Source: AP-15 sp963814865 (GTDB lineage Bacteria; Pseudomonadota; Alphaproteobacteria; ATCC43930; CGMCC-115725). Taken from it: 64,000 nucleotides of DNA. The notes beneath the pieces are model-generated. The model ran no database searches, had not been told where the DNA came from, and was given only the letters and a program-made list of their open reading frames with translations. The stretch spans positions 744,001 through 808,000 of the forward strand of contig CAWFEN010000010.1 of assembly GCA_963814865.1 (NCBI GenBank). The letters run 5' to 3'. This document shows positions 41,454 to 50,861 of the stretch, in pieces (position 1 is the first letter of the stretch; each line of letters opens with the position of its first letter). The position numbers and the translations under genes were made by a program.

Positions 41454-43455
41454 CGGCTTTTCGGAGATGGAAGACCTTCTTGGCCTCGGGTATCGCGACG
41501 GAGGAGCCGGGGGCAAGGACGGCAGCGCTCTGGCCCGAGATGAGCCAATCTCCCGCGACATCCTGCGCCGGGCCTCCCGCACCACCGTAACATGGGGCTT
41601 CGCTGGACCATAAGAGCCGCCAGGCTTGGCCCTCCACCGGTGCCAGCAGCGGCTCGGGCGCGGGACCGAGCAGCAGGTCGCGGCCGAGATTGACAACCAG
41701 CAAGCGGTCGGCGCCGCTCTGCGAGAAAAAGCGCAATATCCAGGCTTCATCCGTAAGCGCGGCACCGTCGATCCGGCATGGCCGTTGCCCGAGCACCGGG
41801 TCCATGCGCCGCAGCTCCAGAAGATCGCGATGCAGCGCATAGATCGAAGCATGCCGTTGACGCTCGCCAAGATCGAGCACCGATCGGCGGAACGTGTCGA
41901 TATCGCCGGGATCGGCAAGCTCGGCCCGGATTTCGCTCGTCGCGAGACTTGGAAATTGTGCGAGGGAGAGACGGCGTCCCTCGCGGATATCGCGCGACAG
42001 CTCAATTTTGTGATCGGCAAAATAGAAGAACGGGCTCGAGGCGGCGAATTCCTGCCCCTGGAACAGCATTGGAATTCCCGGCATCAGCAAGAAATACGCG
42101 GTCATCGCGCGCAGCCGACCCGGACTCGTCAACGCGTGACAGCGCTCTCCGGTGCCGGAATTGGCGACCTGGTCATGGTTCTGCAGAAAGACGACAAAGC
42201 ATTCCGCCGGGAGATCGAAGGTCGGCGTGCCGCGCGCTTTCCGCTGCCACTGATAGCGCTGCCCTTGATAGAGGAAGCCATGCTTGGCGGCAGCGACGAA
42301 CTCGCGCGGGCGGCCGCGGTAGTCCGAATAGTAGGCCTCGTGACGTCCGGTCAAGGCGACCATGGCGCTGTGATGGAAGTCGTCGTTCCACAGCGCATCG
42401 AGCCCGTAGCCGCCGCGCTCGGCCGGGCGCAGCAGCCGGGCCTTCTGCTCCTCGTTCTCGCCGACGACAAAGGTGGTTCGGCCGCGCCCCGCCCTTCGCA
42501 CCTGCCGGACGATGGCCGCAAGAATGTGATCTTCCGATTGATCGAAGATCTGCTGCGTCGCGTCCAGCCGCAACCCGTCGAGATGATACTCGTCGATCCA
42601 GTAGCCCGCATTGGCTACATAGAATTCGCGGGTCGGGCCGGCATCGGGGCCGTCGAAGTTTATGGCCTCGCCCCATTCGTTGTCGTAGCGATCGGTGAAA
42701 TAGGCCGCCGAGAATGATTTCAGATAGTTTCCGTCCGGGCCGATATGATTGTAGACGACATCAAGGATGACGGCGATGCCCAGAGCATGGGCGCGGTCGA
42801 CAAAGCGCCGGAAATCATCCGGCCGGCCGTAGAGCCGGGTTGGTGCGAAGAGGTTGACGCCGTCATATCCCCAGCCGAACCGGCCCGGGAACTCCGCCAC
42901 GGGCATGATTTCGAGGCAAGTGATACCGAGTTCGGCCAAAGCCGGCAGCTCTCGCTCAGCCGCTTCCCAGCTGCCCTCCGGGGTGAAGGTGCCGACATGC
43001 ATCTCGTAGATGACGAGACGCTTGCGCTCGACGCCGCGCCACCCATCGTCGGTCCAGGCGAAGGCCCCGGCATCGATAATTTCCGAAGGTCCGTGCGGAC
43101 CCTCCGGTTGAAACCTCGAGGCCGGGTCGGGCGGTGCCAGCTCGCCTCGGTCCAGACGGAAACGATAGCGCATGCCGGCGCGGGCCGGCAGGCTCCACGA
43201 TGCGAAATAGCCGTCAGGCTCGGCTTGCAGCGGCGCCGGTTCGAGGCCTTCGATCTCGACGACAACCTCGCGGCAGCTCGGCGCCCAGACGCGGAAATGC
43301 ACCCCGCCGCCGGGCTGCGGCTCGGCACCGATCGGCAGGCGCCGCACGTGCTCGGCTGCGGGAGAGATCGGACGGTCCAGAAAAGATAGCTTGGGCGTCG
43401 TTGCCGGCTCCTGTCGCCCTTGCGCGAAACCGATGGAACCGGCGTGCGTGTCCAC
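41446..43455 (-). CDS. treZ: Malto-oligosyltrehalose trehalohydrolase
   Basis: Releases trehalose from maltooligosyl-trehalose. The 669-residue GH13 protein has an N-terminal beta domain (VHFRVWAPSCREVVVEIEG), the LVIYEMHVGTFTPEGSWEAA segment, the nucleophile aspartate in YHLDGLRLDATQQIFD, the acid glutamate in TFVVGENEEQK and the transition-state aspartate in CFVVFLQNHDQVANSG. It is cytoplasmic. The partner synthase TreY is not visible in the window, so it must lie elsewhere or be absent. ATG 43455 follows a small gene by 15 bases. A motif copy stands upstream of that gene. Trehalose production fits osmotic, desiccation or heat stress. Confidence 0.92.
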   Translation of the reverse strand: MDTHAGSIGFAQGRQEPATTPKLSFLDRPISPAAEHVRRLPIGAEPQPGGGVHFRVWAPSCREVVVEIEGLEPAPLQAEPDGYFASWSLPARAGMRYRFRLDRGELAPPDPASRFQPEGPHGPSEIIDAGAFAWTDDGWRGVERKRLVIYEMHVGTFTPEGSWEAAERELPALAELGITCLEIMPVAEFPGRFGWGYDGVNLFAPTRLYGRPDDFRRFVDRAHALGIAVILDVVYNHIGPDGNYLKSFSAAYFTDRYDNEWGEAINFDGPDAGPTREFYVANAGYWIDEYHLDGLRLDATQQIFDQSEDHILAAIVRQVRRAGRGRTTFVVGENEEQKARLLRPAERGGYGLDALWNDDFHHSAMVALTGRHEAYYSDYRGRPREFVAAAKHGFLYQGQRYQWQRKARGTPTFDLPAECFVVFLQNHDQVANSGTGERCHALTSPGRLRAMTAYFLLMPGIPMLFQGQEFAASSPFFYFADHKIELSRDIREGRRLSLAQFPSLATSEIRAELADPGDIDTFRRSVLDLGERQRHASIYALHRDLLELRRMDPVLGQRPCRIDGAALTDEAWILRFFSQSGADRLLVVNLGRDLLLGPAPEPLLAPVEGQAWRLLWSSEAPCYGGAGGPAQDVAGDWLISGQSAAVLAPGSSVAIPEAKKVFHLRKADG

Positions 43456-43469
43456 GTCGCGGCCTCGCT

Positions 43470-43739
43470 CTAGGGGCCGCTCCCATGCGCCCGCGATTGC
43501 CCGACGACGCCTGCGGTAATCCCATCATCGCCTCGGATCTCCGACGAGTCCTGACCCGGCGGCCGGGTGATCATGGCGGACCGCGCCGCGCTACGGATGG
43601 CGGTCGCGATTTGAACCAGCCGAGCCGCATATGCGTGGTCTTTTTTGAAGAGCTTGGAGGCTCGGGGATGATGCCGCGCGGCTTGATCGGGGGCCCCTGC
43701 GGAGGTGCGATCCTCCAGGCTTGGACGCGCTGTGGTCAT
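43470..43739 (-). CDS. Small hypothetical protein upstream of treZ
   Basis: An 89-residue basic protein (MTTARPSLEDRTSAGAP, RASKLFKKDHAYAARLVQIA) without recognisable domains. A GGAGG site five bases before ATG 43739 and the 15-base gap to treZ support translation. The region has no other candidate. Motif copy 3 lies 77 bases upstream on the same strand. Because no family is seen, its function is unknown. Confidence 0.5.
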   Translation of the reverse strand: MTTARPSLEDRTSAGAPDQAARHHPRASKLFKKDHAYAARLVQIATAIRSAARSAMITRPPGQDSSEIRGDDGITAGVVGQSRAHGSGP

Positions 43740-43815
43740 ATTTCCTCCGAGCTCGCGGTGCATCTCGCTCCATCCGGGGCGAACGCGGATTTTAGCCCAT
43801 CCGGCTTCGGAGGCT

Positions 43816-43835
43816 GGCAGGCTCGGAAACTACTC
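43816..43835 (-). promoter_or_regulatory. Stress-region motif, copy 3 (before the treZ operon)
   Basis: Read on the minus strand: GAGTAGTTTCCGAGCCTGCC. It points to the small gene at 43739 and then treZ. Confidence 0.6.
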
Positions 43836-43906
43836 AGGCGGAGCGCGCAGCTGAGGGGCTTCCAAGCATGGCCGCAGTTACTGATTATCGCCGGGTTGAC
43901 GGCAAA

Positions 43907-43928
43907 CGGCCGGCAGCGCTGCCGGCCG
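43907..43928. terminator. Palindromic hairpin after the small secreted protein gene
   Basis: CGGCCGGCAGC and GCTGCCGGCCG form a perfect 11-bp palindrome. It lies 26 bases beyond the stop of the gene ending at 43954 and is GC-rich without a long T run. Confidence 0.5.
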
Positions 43929-43953
43929 CTTGCCATTGGATCGGGGTGGAAAC

Positions 43954-44268
43954 CTACCGAATACCGATGTTGATGCCCGGCAGGCTTATGCCGATGCCAG
44001 GGCCGTACACCACCGGTGGATAGTAATATGGCGCGCCGTAGTATGACGAGCGGTATTGCGAGCCATACACCACTGGCGGGGCGCGATAATACCCGCCGTT
44101 CCAGTTGCGGTGATAGTCACGATGATCGCCGTTCCACTCCGCGTGAGCCGGTACGGCGAACGTCCCGAGGGCGAACATCCCGGGGGCGAACATCGCAGCG
44201 ATTACGAACCCCGCAGCGAGCTTCGCCGACAGATGGCGTTTCGATCTGGTGTCGATGATCCGGGTCAT
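43954..44268 (-). CDS. Small secreted Tyr/Pro/Gly-rich protein
   Basis: A 104-residue precursor. The signal peptide LAAGFVIAAMFAPGMFALGT ends AVPAHA, followed by a mature part rich in Tyr, Pro and Gly (WNGGYYRAPPVVYGSQYRSS, then YYGAPYYYPPVVYGPGIGIS). GGAGG seven bases before ATG 44268 supports this start. No cysteines. It looks like a small periplasmic or envelope protein; no function is known. It lies 46 bases downstream of the Spy-like gene and is probably co-transcribed. Confidence 0.75.
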   Translation of the reverse strand: MTRIIDTRSKRHLSAKLAAGFVIAAMFAPGMFALGTFAVPAHAEWNGDHRDYHRNWNGGYYRAPPVVYGSQYRSSYYGAPYYYPPVVYGPGIGISLPGINIGIR

Positions 44269-44314
44269 AGCGACCTCCTCTGATGAGCCTAGTGCGGCAA
44301 TCGCGTTAGCGCTG

Positions 44315-44851
44315 CTAGCCATGCAACCGAGCCGGCTCACTTCCGGAGGTCTCGAAGACCCCGTCGGCGATCTTCTTCTGTGGATCAGGCATTGAATTGT
44401 AGAGCGTTTCGAAGGACGAAATCAGATTCTTCAGACCGTCGACATGCGCCTGCGCGAATTTCTGATAGTTCTTCAAATCTTCCACGGCGGTCATCGTTTG
44501 CGGCGGCGTTGTCCGATCGGCCGCGACCAGCTTCTCGATGTTGGCGGCATTTTCACGCATCGCCTGCGCTACGTCGTTCCACTTCAACTCCTGGTCGGTC
44601 GTGATTTGCAGCGACCCGTGAAGTTCGGTGATCCGTTGTTCGACGGTCTCGCCCTTCGTATCGATGGCTACCGCGGCGGTGCGGCTCTGTTGAGCAGCGG
44701 CCTGCGCCAGCTGGACCCCCGCGTTAGTGGCGCTATCGGCGCGGGCCGCGGTCAGCGGACCGGCGAGCATCGTGGCGCCCATTAATGCCGCGATCGCTAC
44801 CGAGCGCACGAACGGCGCGGATTTGACAATCGGGCGGCTGAAAGATGACAT
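44315..44851 (-). CDS. Spy/CpxP-like periplasmic protein
   Basis: A 178-residue precursor with a signal peptide (SVAIAALMGATMLAGPLTAA then RAD) and an all-helical mature part. VEQRITELHGSLQITTDQEL with KWNDVAQAMRENAANIEKL and a late LISSFETLYNSMPDPQKKIA resemble the LTxxQ-type repeats of Spy/CpxP chaperones, which hold unfolded envelope proteins. The start ATG 44851 has AAAGGA at a suitable spacing; a longer frame reaching 44980 is less likely. Family assignment is from pattern and is fairly likely. Confidence 0.65.
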   Translation of the reverse strand: MSSFSRPIVKSAPFVRSVAIAALMGATMLAGPLTAARADSATNAGVQLAQAAAQQSRTAAVAIDTKGETVEQRITELHGSLQITTDQELKWNDVAQAMRENAANIEKLVAADRTTPPQTMTAVEDLKNYQKFAQAHVDGLKNLISSFETLYNSMPDPQKKIADGVFETSGSEPARLHG

Positions 44852-45197
44852 GGTGGTATCCTTTCTGGATTTCGGCAACAAGGAGGCGATATCGCCGCTT
44901 CGCTGCTTATGAACAACGAAACGAGGATAGGCTACCCTAAAGCTCGAATTTTTCGGTGTCAGCCCTCGGAAAATACTCACGGAAGACTTTGGGGATGAAA
45001 GACTGTTGCCTTCGCAATTTATCCGATTTAGAGGCTTTGTTGGATAGAACGGGATGGTTTACGGGATTTTCCTCGGGTGTTTGGCGCTCCGCGCCGTGCG
45101 GAGAGGTGACCGGATTACCCGAATCAACCGGATTTAGCATTTCGGAATCAGACTCCGAACGGTGAGGTCGTCGATTTCGGCAATCCGACATTCATGA
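44852..45197. other. Intergenic region without a recognised gene
   Basis: An 84-codon frame at 44937-45191 (-) is open, but it has no ribosome site or known family. No motif copy was found here. Confidence 0.35.
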
Positions 45198-45575
45198 ACG
45201 GCCGCCGCCTACCCGCCTTACAACATCGAGAAGACCGGCGAAGACGCTTACCGGCTGACGATGGCCGTGGCCGGGTTTTCGCCGGCGGAGCTTGACATCA
45301 CCGCTCAGGAGAACACGCTCCTGGTGACAGGCAAGGCCCGGAAAGAGGACGAGGACGGCGGCGGCTACCTGCGTCGCGGCATTGCCCGACGCACCTTCGA
45401 GCGCCGGTTCAGCCTCGCCGACCACATGTAAGGTGACGGGGCCAGCCTCGACAACGGCTTGCTTTGTGTCGACGTGGCTCACGAAGTGCCTGAGGCAGCC
45501 AAGCCGCGCACGATCAAGATCGGCACCACGGTCGAGGCCGTACAACCGCAGATGACCGAGCAAAAGGCGGCCTGA
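45198..45575 (+). pseudogene. Small heat-shock protein Hsp20 (IbpA-like), truncated with internal stop
   Basis: The alpha-crystallin domain reads AYPPYNIEKTGEDAYRLTMA, then VAGFSPAELDITAQENTLLV and ARRTFERRFSLADHM. TAA at 45429 replaces the usual valine or lysine codon, after which GDGASLDNGLLCVDVAHEVP continues in frame to 45575. The N-terminal 25-30 residues are missing: an in-frame TGA stands at 45195. In intact form it would bind unfolded proteins during heat stress. It is followed by a good terminator, so it was once a complete gene. Confidence 0.8.
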
Positions 45576-45608
45576 TCGGCGCCCCAAACCGCGCTGTCGG
45601 AAAATCAG

Positions 45609-45635
45609 AACGCCCCCGAATTTCGGGGGCGTTTT
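45609..45635. terminator. Rho-independent terminator after the Hsp20 pseudogene
   Basis: AACGCCCCCGAA and TTCGGGGGCGTT form a 12-bp stem with a three-base loop, followed by TTTT. Confidence 0.85.
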
Positions 45636-45805
45636 GCCGTCCGCAGCACGAAAGCCCGCGAACCGCCAACTCTGTCGGCACAATCTTCCCACAGTGCCGC
45701 CGCCGAACTCCGACCAGTGACGATGAAGTGGGTTCGGGCAACAGGAGCACATTGGCGACGCCAACCCCGTTCATCGGCCAATACGTATTTCGCGCGCACG
45801 GATCT

Positions 45806-45825
45806 GAGTAGTTTCCGAATCTACC
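45806..45825 (+). promoter_or_regulatory. Stress-region motif, copy 4 (before phosphoketolase)
   Basis: GAGTAGTTTCCGAATCTACC, pointing to the phosphoketolase gene 127 bases downstream. Confidence 0.6.
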
Positions 45826-45952
45826 GCGCCCCTTGCCGACGGTTAGAGTCCCCATGATCGTCGCCGGCGGAGCCATGGGCGGTCGGCATCAGCTCCGCCG
45901 ACTGCGCCTCAGCATCATGATCGGCAGAGTGCAATCATCGTAGGGGACCCTG

Positions 45953-48316
45953 ATGCCCGATCCTTTGTCGCCTGATCTCCTCGAGAAGATGCACGCCTAT
46001 TGGCGCGCGGCGAATTACCTGTCGGTCGGGCAGATCTATCTGCAAACCAACCCGCTGCTGGAATCCCCGCTCAAGCTGGAACATATCAAGCCTCGGCTGT
46101 TGGGGCATTGGGGCACGACGCCGGGATTGAACTTCATTTACGTTCATCTCAACCGGCTGATCAAAGAGAACGACCTGAACATGATCTATGTTATCGGTCC
46201 GGGCCATGGTGGGCCCGGCCTGGTGGCGAATACGTACCTCGAAGGGTCGTACACGGAGCGTTATCCGGCGATCGAGCGCAGCCGGAACGGTCTGCACCGG
46301 CTGTTTCGCCAGTTCTCCTGGCCCTATGGCGTCCCCAGTCACGTCGCCCCGGAAACGCCCGGATCAATCAACGAAGGCGGCGAGCTGGGGTATTCCCTGC
46401 TCCATGCCTATGGCGCCGCCTTCGACAACCCGGATCTGATCGTTACCTGCATCGTCGGCGACGGCGAAGCGGAAACCGGCGCATTGGCCGCCAGCTGGCA
46501 TTCCAACAAGTTTCTGAACCCGGCGCGCGACGGCGCCGTTCTTCCGATCCTGCATCTCAACGGGTTCAAGATCGCCAATCCAACGGTGCTGGCCCGGATC
46601 ACCCGCGAGGAACTGACCGATCTGTTGCGCGGCTATGGCTACGATCCGCATTTCGTCGAGGGTGACGATCCGGCGGTCATGCACCAATGCCTCGCCGGGA
46701 CGCTCGATGCGAGCCTGGCGCGGATTCGCGAGATCCAAAACGTAGCGCGATCCGGCGTCGGTACGGAACGCCCGGAGCGCCCGCGCTGGCCGATGATCGT
46801 CTTCCGCACGCCGAAAGGTTGGACAGGGCCGAAATTCGTCGACGGCAAGCCGGTCGAGGGCACTTGGCGGGCGCATCAGGTCCCGCTCGCGGATTTCACC
46901 AACCCCGAACATCTCAGGCAGCTCGAAGACTGGATGAAAAGCTACCGGGCGGACGAGCTGTTCGACGAGCACGGCAAATTCCGCGACGAGCTCGCGGCAC
47001 TGGCGCCGACCGGCCATCGGCGCATGGGCTCCAATCCGCACGCCAATGGCGGCGAATTGCTGGTGCCTCTGTCGATGCCGCACTTTCGCGACCACGCGAT
47101 CGCGACCTCCGCCCCCGGAACGGTCAGGGCCGAAGCGACGCGCAATCTGGGGAATTTTCTCCGCGACGTGATGCAGCTGAACCTCGGTCAGCGGAATTTC
47201 CGCCTGTTCGGTCCTGACGAGACCGCATCGAACAGGCTGGAAGCGGTCTACGAAGTCGCCGGCAAGGAGTGGATGGCCGCGATCGAAGAGGTCGACATCG
47301 ACCTCGGCCCGGATGGCCGGGTCATGGAGGTGCTGAGCGAGCATCTGTGCGAGGGTTGGCTCGAAGGGTACCTGCTCACCGGGCGCCACGGCCTGTTCTC
47401 CTGCTACGAGGCCTTCATCCACATCGTCGACTCGATGTTCAATCAGCACGCAAAATGGCTCAAGGTCAGCCGCAACATTCCCTGGCGCAAGCCGATCGCA
47501 TCGTTGAACTACCTGCTGACCTCGCATGTCTGGCGCCAGGACCACAACGGCTTTTCCCACCAGGACCCGGGCTTTATCGATCATGTCGCGAACAAGAAAG
47601 CCGACGTCGTGCGCATCTATCTGCCGCCCGACGCCAACTGCCTGCTGTCGGTGGCCGATCACTGTCTGCGCAGCCGCAACTACATCAACCTGATCGTCGC
47701 CGGCAAGCAGCCGGAATGGCAGTGGCTCGACATTGAATCCGCGGTTCGCCACTGCACCGCCGGCGCCGGGGTCTGGCAATGGGCCGGCAACGACGACGGC
47801 GATCCCGATGTGGTGATGGCGTGCGCCGGCGACGTGCCGACCCTGGAGACGCTCGCCGCCGTAACCCTGTTGCGCGAGTATGTCCCGGATATCCGCATCC
47901 GCGTCGTCAATGTGGTGGATTTGATGGCGCTCCAGCCCCAGTCCGAGCATCCGCATGGTCTGGAAGATCAGGATTTCGACGAACTGTTCACAACGGACAA
48001 GCCGGTGATTTTCGCCTATCACGGCTATCCCGCCCTGGTTCACAAGCTGACCTACCGACGACATAATCACCACAATATTCATGTGCGCGGTTACCAGGAG
48101 GAGGGCACCACCACGACCCCGTTCGACATGGTCGTGCTGAACAATCTCGACCGCTACCAGCTCGCACTCGACGCGATCCGGCGAATCCCCCGGCTCAAGG
48201 ATCAGGTTGAGACCGCGACGGCGCGCTATTGGACGACGATGGAGCGCCACAAGCTCTATATCAGCGAGCATGGCGACGACATGCCCGAGGTTCAGAACTG
48301 GCGCTGGACCTCGTGA
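45953..48316 (+). CDS. xfp: Xylulose-5-phosphate/fructose-6-phosphate phosphoketolase
   Basis: Cleaves xylulose 5-phosphate or fructose 6-phosphate with phosphate to acetyl phosphate plus a sugar phosphate, using thiamine diphosphate. The 787-residue protein has the family segments VIGPGHGGPGLVANTYLEGS and PGSINEGGELGYSLLHAYGA. The TPP-binding motif CIVGDGEAETGALAASWHSN and LHLNGFKIANPTVLARI follow. Late segments are SHQDPGFIDHVANKKADVVR and YLPPDANCLLSVADHCLRS, and it ends near the usual length (about 790). It is cytoplasmic. The next gene, ackA, starts 27 bases later and converts acetyl phosphate to acetate and ATP, so the pair forms an energy-yielding bypass. Confidence 0.95.
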   Translation: MPDPLSPDLLEKMHAYWRAANYLSVGQIYLQTNPLLESPLKLEHIKPRLLGHWGTTPGLNFIYVHLNRLIKENDLNMIYVIGPGHGGPGLVANTYLEGSYTERYPAIERSRNGLHRLFRQFSWPYGVPSHVAPETPGSINEGGELGYSLLHAYGAAFDNPDLIVTCIVGDGEAETGALAASWHSNKFLNPARDGAVLPILHLNGFKIANPTVLARITREELTDLLRGYGYDPHFVEGDDPAVMHQCLAGTLDASLARIREIQNVARSGVGTERPERPRWPMIVFRTPKGWTGPKFVDGKPVEGTWRAHQVPLADFTNPEHLRQLEDWMKSYRADELFDEHGKFRDELAALAPTGHRRMGSNPHANGGELLVPLSMPHFRDHAIATSAPGTVRAEATRNLGNFLRDVMQLNLGQRNFRLFGPDETASNRLEAVYEVAGKEWMAAIEEVDIDLGPDGRVMEVLSEHLCEGWLEGYLLTGRHGLFSCYEAFIHIVDSMFNQHAKWLKVSRNIPWRKPIASLNYLLTSHVWRQDHNGFSHQDPGFIDHVANKKADVVRIYLPPDANCLLSVADHCLRSRNYINLIVAGKQPEWQWLDIESAVRHCTAGAGVWQWAGNDDGDPDVVMACAGDVPTLETLAAVTLLREYVPDIRIRVVNVVDLMALQPQSEHPHGLEDQDFDELFTTDKPVIFAYHGYPALVHKLTYRRHNHHNIHVRGYQEEGTTTTPFDMVVLNNLDRYQLALDAIRRIPRLKDQVETATARYWTTMERHKLYISEHGDDMPEVQNWRWTS

Positions 48317-48343
48317 GCACCATGTTTGCGTCCGGGTTGCCAT

Positions 48344-49564
48344 ATGACCACCGCTGAATCTCGGCCGCCGGTGCTGGCGCTGAACAGCGGCTCCTCATCG
48401 CTCAAATTCGCGCTTTACCGCGTCGGATCTTCCGGGACCGAAATGCTGCTCTCGGGCGAGGCCGAGTCGATCGGCGGCGCCCAAGGCCGGTTCCAGACCC
48501 AAGATTTGCACGGAAATCAATTGCTCTCCGAGACCGCATCGATCCCAGACCAGCGGCAAGCGGTCATCCGCATCGGAAAACTTCTCGCCGACACCAAAAT
48601 GCCGGCACCGGCCGCCATCGGGCATCGCGTGGTGCATGGCGGGCCGAAGCTGCGGCAGCATTGCTTGATCGATAATGCGGTGCTGCGGCAGCTCGAAGCC
48701 GCAACCGCCTTCGCGCCGCTCCACACGCCCTCGGCGCTATCGGTCATCCGCTTCTCGCGAGAGCACTTTTCCGGGCTTCCGCAGGCGGCGTGCTTCGACA
48801 CCGCGTTTCACGCCGGGCTGCCCGAGGTCGCACGGGTCCTTCCGATCGCCAAGGAGCTGCAGTCGGAGGGCATCCAGCGCTACGGGTTTCACGGCCTATC
48901 GTGCGAGTCGATCGTGCGCCAGCTCGGGAGCGGCCTGCCGAACCGTCTCGTCATCGCCCACCTCGGCAATGGCGCCAGCGTCACCGCGGTCAAAGGCGGC
49001 ACATCGATCGACACCAGCATGGGGCTGACCCCGACCGGCGGGGTGATCATGGGCACGCGCTGCGGCGATCTCGATCCCGGCGTCCTGGTCTATCTGGTGC
49101 GCGAGAAGAAGTTCGATGCGGCTATGCTCGAAGAGCTGGTCGACCGCCGTTCCGGTCTGCTCGGAATTTCCGGAGTTGGCAGCGACATGCGCCGTCTGCA
49201 TGAAGCCGCTTCGTCAAACGCCGATGCGCGGCTGGCCCTGGAAATGTTCTGTTATTCGGTGCGCAAGCAGGTGGCCGCGATGATCGCAGCGCTTGATGGA
49301 GCGGACCTGATCGTCTTCACCGGCGGCATCGGCGAGAATGATGGGGAAGCACGCGCGGCGATCTGCGATGGCTTGTCCTGGATCGGCGTCAGCCTCGACG
49401 ATGCTCGGAACCGGTCGGCGAACAATCCGATCAGCGATCCCGCCTCGCGCTGCGCGGTGCAGGTGCTTGCCTCGCAGGAGGACGAGCAGATCGCCCGTCA
49501 TACCTGGGAATTGATGACCGGAACTGCGCCATTGTCGAGGCAAACTACGCTAGCACCGACCTGA
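48344..49564 (+). CDS. ackA: Acetate kinase
   Basis: Makes ATP and acetate from acetyl phosphate and ADP. The 406-residue protein has the ASKHA-fold signatures VLALNSGSSSLKFALY at the N-terminus and IGHRVVHGG near residue 90. RYGFHGLSCESIVRQLG with HLGNGASVTAVKGGTSIDTS follows, then MGLTPTGGVIMGTRCGDLDP and IVFTGGIGENDGEARAAICD. ATG 48344 is chosen because it precedes the conserved start; the gap to xfp is 27 bases. Slightly longer than the usual 400. Confidence 0.94.
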   Translation: MTTAESRPPVLALNSGSSSLKFALYRVGSSGTEMLLSGEAESIGGAQGRFQTQDLHGNQLLSETASIPDQRQAVIRIGKLLADTKMPAPAAIGHRVVHGGPKLRQHCLIDNAVLRQLEAATAFAPLHTPSALSVIRFSREHFSGLPQAACFDTAFHAGLPEVARVLPIAKELQSEGIQRYGFHGLSCESIVRQLGSGLPNRLVIAHLGNGASVTAVKGGTSIDTSMGLTPTGGVIMGTRCGDLDPGVLVYLVREKKFDAAMLEELVDRRSGLLGISGVGSDMRRLHEAASSNADARLALEMFCYSVRKQVAAMIAALDGADLIVFTGGIGENDGEARAAICDGLSWIGVSLDDARNRSANNPISDPASRCAVQVLASQEDEQIARHTWELMTGTAPLSRQTTLAPT

Positions 49565-49615
49565 ACCGGCCATCGGCGTGCGCTCTTGGCCGACCCACAT
49601 CGCGTCTCGAGAGCC

Positions 49616-50059
49616 ATGATCGGGAATTTCTCGGACCATTCTGCGAATGAGCGTACGTTCCTCGCCTGGGTGCGCACGGCCATAGCCGTCATGGCCTTCG
49701 GATTCATCGTCGAAAAATTCGACCTGTTCCTGGAGCTCGCCGCTCCGTCCCTGGCTGGCCGCGCGGTGTCGCTGCCGGGCCAGAGATTTGGCAACCTGGC
49801 CGGCCTCGCGCTGATCGTTCTCGGCACTGCAATGGTCGCCATTGCGGCAGCCCGCTATGTGATCACCGCGAGAAACATCGACAGCGATGTCCAGCAGCCG
49901 GGCATGGGCTCCCGCATCGATGTCGCGCTCGCTGCGTTGTTGGTCCTTCTGGGGTGCGCTCTATTCCTCTATCTGTCGCGCACGTTGGTTGCGAGACTTC
50001 TGACGCCGGCCGTAGCTTTTGACCGCGACAAACGGACGATCATTCATCGATCCACCTGA
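49616..50059 (+). CDS. DUF202 family (YidH-like) inner-membrane protein
   Basis: A 147-residue membrane protein with three helices. The N-terminus has NERTFLAWVRTAIAVMAFGF, the hallmark of DUF202. Two further hydrophobic stretches are GLALIVLGTAMVAIAAARYV and VALAALLVLLGCALFLYLS. Role unknown; homologues occur in stress clusters. ATG 49616 is preferred over an upstream TTG 49586. The 3' end overlaps the convergent PRC-barrel gene by 20 bases. Confidence 0.8.
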   Translation: MIGNFSDHSANERTFLAWVRTAIAVMAFGFIVEKFDLFLELAAPSLAGRAVSLPGQRFGNLAGLALIVLGTAMVAIAAARYVITARNIDSDVQQPGMGSRIDVALAALLVLLGCALFLYLSRTLVARLLTPAVAFDRDKRTIIHRST

Positions 50060-50810
50060 TCCCGTAATATGTCAGGAACCGGACATCGTAGTCCTGGTCG
50101 ACTGTTGTCGAGGGATCGTATGTCGGGCTGTCCTTGACTCTCTGACGATCGACGTTGAGGTTCACCAGTTTGTCGGTCCAATCGATCTCTTGCGCCGAGC
50201 GCGGCGAAATCAGCACCTTCTCTCCGGGCCACCAATTCTTGGTATCGACGACGAGGTAACGGATGCTCCAATCGGCGTCCTCGACGAGGAAGTCCTCGAC
50301 ATGACCGATCTCGCCGTCGGTGGCGTGGATATGATATCCGGTCACTTCTTCGATGCTGCGGAGATGCGGATCGTCGCGGCTTCGCTGAGCATCGGCAATT
50401 TCGTCCTCGTGACGCCTTGCTTCCAACGGGGGTGACGCCGCCATGGCGCCGCCCATGTAGCCGACACCGCCCATGTAAAAGCCGGTGCCCCAATACGGGC
50501 TCCAGCCGTAGTAATCGTAAACGTTGGCCTCCATCTGCCGCGACACCGGCCGATCGGTGTTGATATCCGGGCTGTCCTTGACCTGCTGCATGGTCAATCC
50601 GACCGCGAATTCCTCTTCCTTTGGATCGAGGCGACCCAGGACGGAGGCGGGCAGAAGAACTTTGCGACCGGACAGCCAGTTGCCGGTATCGACCACCACC
50701 CAACGCACCGACCAGCCGGCATCGTCAAAGAGGAAGTCGCTGACGGTGCCGAGCCGACCGTCGCTTGCGGCAATGGCGTAGCCGTTAACCGCCGATGCAT
50801 TCCTCAACAT
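50040..50810 (-). CDS. PRC-barrel domain protein (two barrels)
   Basis: A 256-residue soluble protein. PRC barrel 1 (about residues 8-80: VNGYAIAASDGRLGTVSDFL and VVDTGNWLSGRKVLLPASVL) and barrel 2 (about 155-235: VTGYHIHATDGEIGHVEDFL and VVDTKNWWPGEKVLISPRSA) are near duplicates. Between them is a Tyr/Gly-rich linker (YYGWSPYWGTGFYMGG). PRC barrels occur in photosynthetic reaction-centre H subunits and RNA-maturation proteins; stand-alone two-barrel proteins in alphaproteobacterial stress clusters have no assigned role. It is the distal gene downstream of motif copy 5 on this strand. Confidence 0.8.
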   Translation of the reverse strand: MLRNASAVNGYAIAASDGRLGTVSDFLFDDAGWSVRWVVVDTGNWLSGRKVLLPASVLGRLDPKEEEFAVGLTMQQVKDSPDINTDRPVSRQMEANVYDYYGWSPYWGTGFYMGGVGYMGGAMAASPPLEARRHEDEIADAQRSRDDPHLRSIEEVTGYHIHATDGEIGHVEDFLVEDADWSIRYLVVDTKNWWPGEKVLISPRSAQEIDWTDKLVNLNVDRQRVKDSPTYDPSTTVDQDYDVRFLTYYGIRWIDE

Positions 50811-50861
50811 TGTGATCTCCTGTTGCGTTTATGTGCTTAGAAGATCTGGATACTTGCGAGA

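Noticed and set aside
46364..48343. 659-codon open frame antisense to phosphoketolase
   Set aside because: Shadow of a strongly conserved gene; no family features and no ribosome site.
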